Assembly (NCBI GenBank): GCA_007116755.1
Contig: SKHU01000018.1
Coordinates: 1-5,813, forward strand
Length of the DNA stretch: 5,813 nucleotides
Direction of reading: 5' to 3'
From: Alphaproteobacteria bacterium
GTDB taxonomy: Bacteria > Pseudomonadota > Alphaproteobacteria > Micavibrionales > CSBR16-224
Part shown: positions 4,997-5,813 of the stretch, in pieces
Layout: each line of letters starts with the position of its first letter
Position numbering within the stretch: the stretch's first letter is position 1
Notes under the pieces: generated by a model
Told to the model about the DNA's origin: nothing
The model's input: only the letters and a program-made list of their open reading frames with translations
Databases searched by the model: none
Made by a program: the position numbers and the translations under genes

Positions 4997-5812
4997 CAGG
5001 TGTTTTTCGATCAGAAGCTCGGCGATCTGCACGGCGTTCAGCGCGGCGCCTTTGCGCAGATTATCGGCGACAATCCACATATTCAGCGCGTTTTCCGTGC
5101 TTTTATCCGCGCGGATGCGGCTGACGAAAACATTATCGTCTCCGGCGATTTCCGCAGGGGTGACAAAACCGTCTTCCTCATCGGGTTTGTCAACGACCAG
5201 CACGCCGGGCGCGTCGCGCAACGCCTTGCGCGCCTGTGCGGGGGTGACGGGTTTTTCAAATTCGACATTCACCGACTCGGAATGGCACAGAAAGACCGGT
5301 ACGCGCACGCAGGTCGCCGTCACTTTAATATCGGGCGACATGATTTTCTGCGTCTCGACGACCATTTTCCATTCTTCCTTCGTGCTGCCGTCTTCTTTGA
5401 ACACATCGATCTGCGGAATGACGTTGAAGGCGATCTGTTTGAAAAACTGCTCTTTTTTCAGCGGCGCGTTCATATAGACGGCGCGGGTCTGGTTGAACAG
5501 CTCGTCCATCGCCGCATGTCCCGCCCCCGAAACCGACTGGTAGGTGGACACGACAACGCGGCGGATCAGCGCAAGATCGTGCAGCGGCTTCAGCGCGGCG
5601 ACCATCTGGATTGTCGAGCAGTTCGGATTGGCGATGATGTTCTTTTTCGTGTAATCCTTCAGCGCTTCGGGATTTACTTCCGGAACGATCAGCGGCACAT
5701 CGGGATCCATACGGAAATGCGAGGAATTATCGATGACGACCGCCCCTGCTGCCGCGGCGCGCGGCGCGGCTTTTTCGGCGATTGACCCGCCGGCGGACAT
5801 CAGCACGATATC
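4988..5812 (-). CDS. asd: Aspartate-semialdehyde dehydrogenase, N-terminus missing
   Basis: The enzyme reduces aspartyl phosphate to aspartate semialdehyde with NADPH, the branch point to lysine/diaminopimelate, threonine and methionine. The 274 visible residues start DIVLMSAGGS and end LIEKHLKK; about 65 residues with the nucleotide-binding glycine loop lie beyond the right edge. The active-site Cys is in ANPNCSTIQ (visible residue 65), and the family stretch VVSTYQSVSGAG follows (87-98). The catalytic His is in CVRVPVFLCHSES (visible residue 177). Near the end are SRIRAD and NMWIVADNLRKGAALNAVQIAE, which is typical of alphaproteobacterial Asd. The GTG at 5806 is an internal Val codon, not the start. 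The gene is convergent with pmbA, with 12 bp between the stop codons. Confidence 0.96.
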   Translation of the reverse strand, partial: DIVLMSAGGSIAEKAAPRAAAAGAVVIDNSSHFRMDPDVPLIVPEVNPEALKDYTKKNIIANPNCSTIQMVAALKPLHDLALIRRVVVSTYQSVSGAGHAAMDELFNQTRAVYMNAPLKKEQFFKQIAFNVIPQIDVFKEDGSTKEEWKMVVETQKIMSPDIKVTATCVRVPVFLCHSESVNVEFEKPVTPAQARKALRDAPGVLVVDKPDEEDGFVTPAEIAGDDNVFVSRIRADKSTENALNMWIVADNLRKGAALNAVQIAELLIEKHLKK

Positions 5813-5813
5813 A

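Noticed and set aside
5000..5785. Plus-strand 261-residue frame opposite asd
   Set aside because: It is the reverse shadow of a conserved enzyme, rich in Arg, Asp and Phe, with no recognisable motif.

Overview
The window looks like an ordinary chromosomal stretch of an alphaproteobacterium with a G+C content in the mid-50s by eye. The assignment rests on three conserved proteins: an ETF-ubiquinone oxidoreductase, a PmbA/TldE-type subunit and an aspartate-semialdehyde dehydrogenase. All three follow the alphaproteobacterial versions of their families as I remember them; no search was run. The lineage within the class (for example a Micavibrio- or Rhodospirillales-like group) is a guess.

Layout, left to right. 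(1) A minus-strand gene of unknown function runs off the left edge (1-402). It has a clear Shine-Dalgarno sequence and a near-consensus sigma-70 promoter at 468-496. (2) A divergent control region at 403-609 also holds two weak plus-strand promoter candidates, a 20-bp dyad at 544-563 and a short direct repeat. (3) The ETF-QO gene occupies 610-2289 on the plus strand. (4) A 461-bp non-coding gap (2290-2750) is packed with three different palindromic elements and a half-element relic. They look like dispersed, REP-like intergenic repeats. (5) A receiver-domain protein with a degenerate GGDEF-like domain (2751-3608) is followed after 20 bp by pmbA (3629-4975); the two probably form one transcription unit. 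(6) asd lies convergently on the minus strand (4988 to the right edge). Its last codons share sequence with the U-tract of a probable pmbA terminator.

The genes do not form an obvious pathway. ETF-QO passes electrons from fatty-acid and amino-acid oxidation into ubiquinone, PmbA belongs to a peptide-processing protease, Asd makes a precursor of lysine, threonine, methionine and diaminopimelate, and the receiver/GGDEF-like protein is a signalling module that is probably not a diguanylate cyclase. No RNA gene, insertion sequence, phage gene or CRISPR array is visible. I found no convincing new multi-gene system. The parts most worth a second look are the stacked palindromes at 2313-2656, the catalytically dead-looking GGDEF domain, and the dyad in front of the ETF-QO gene.
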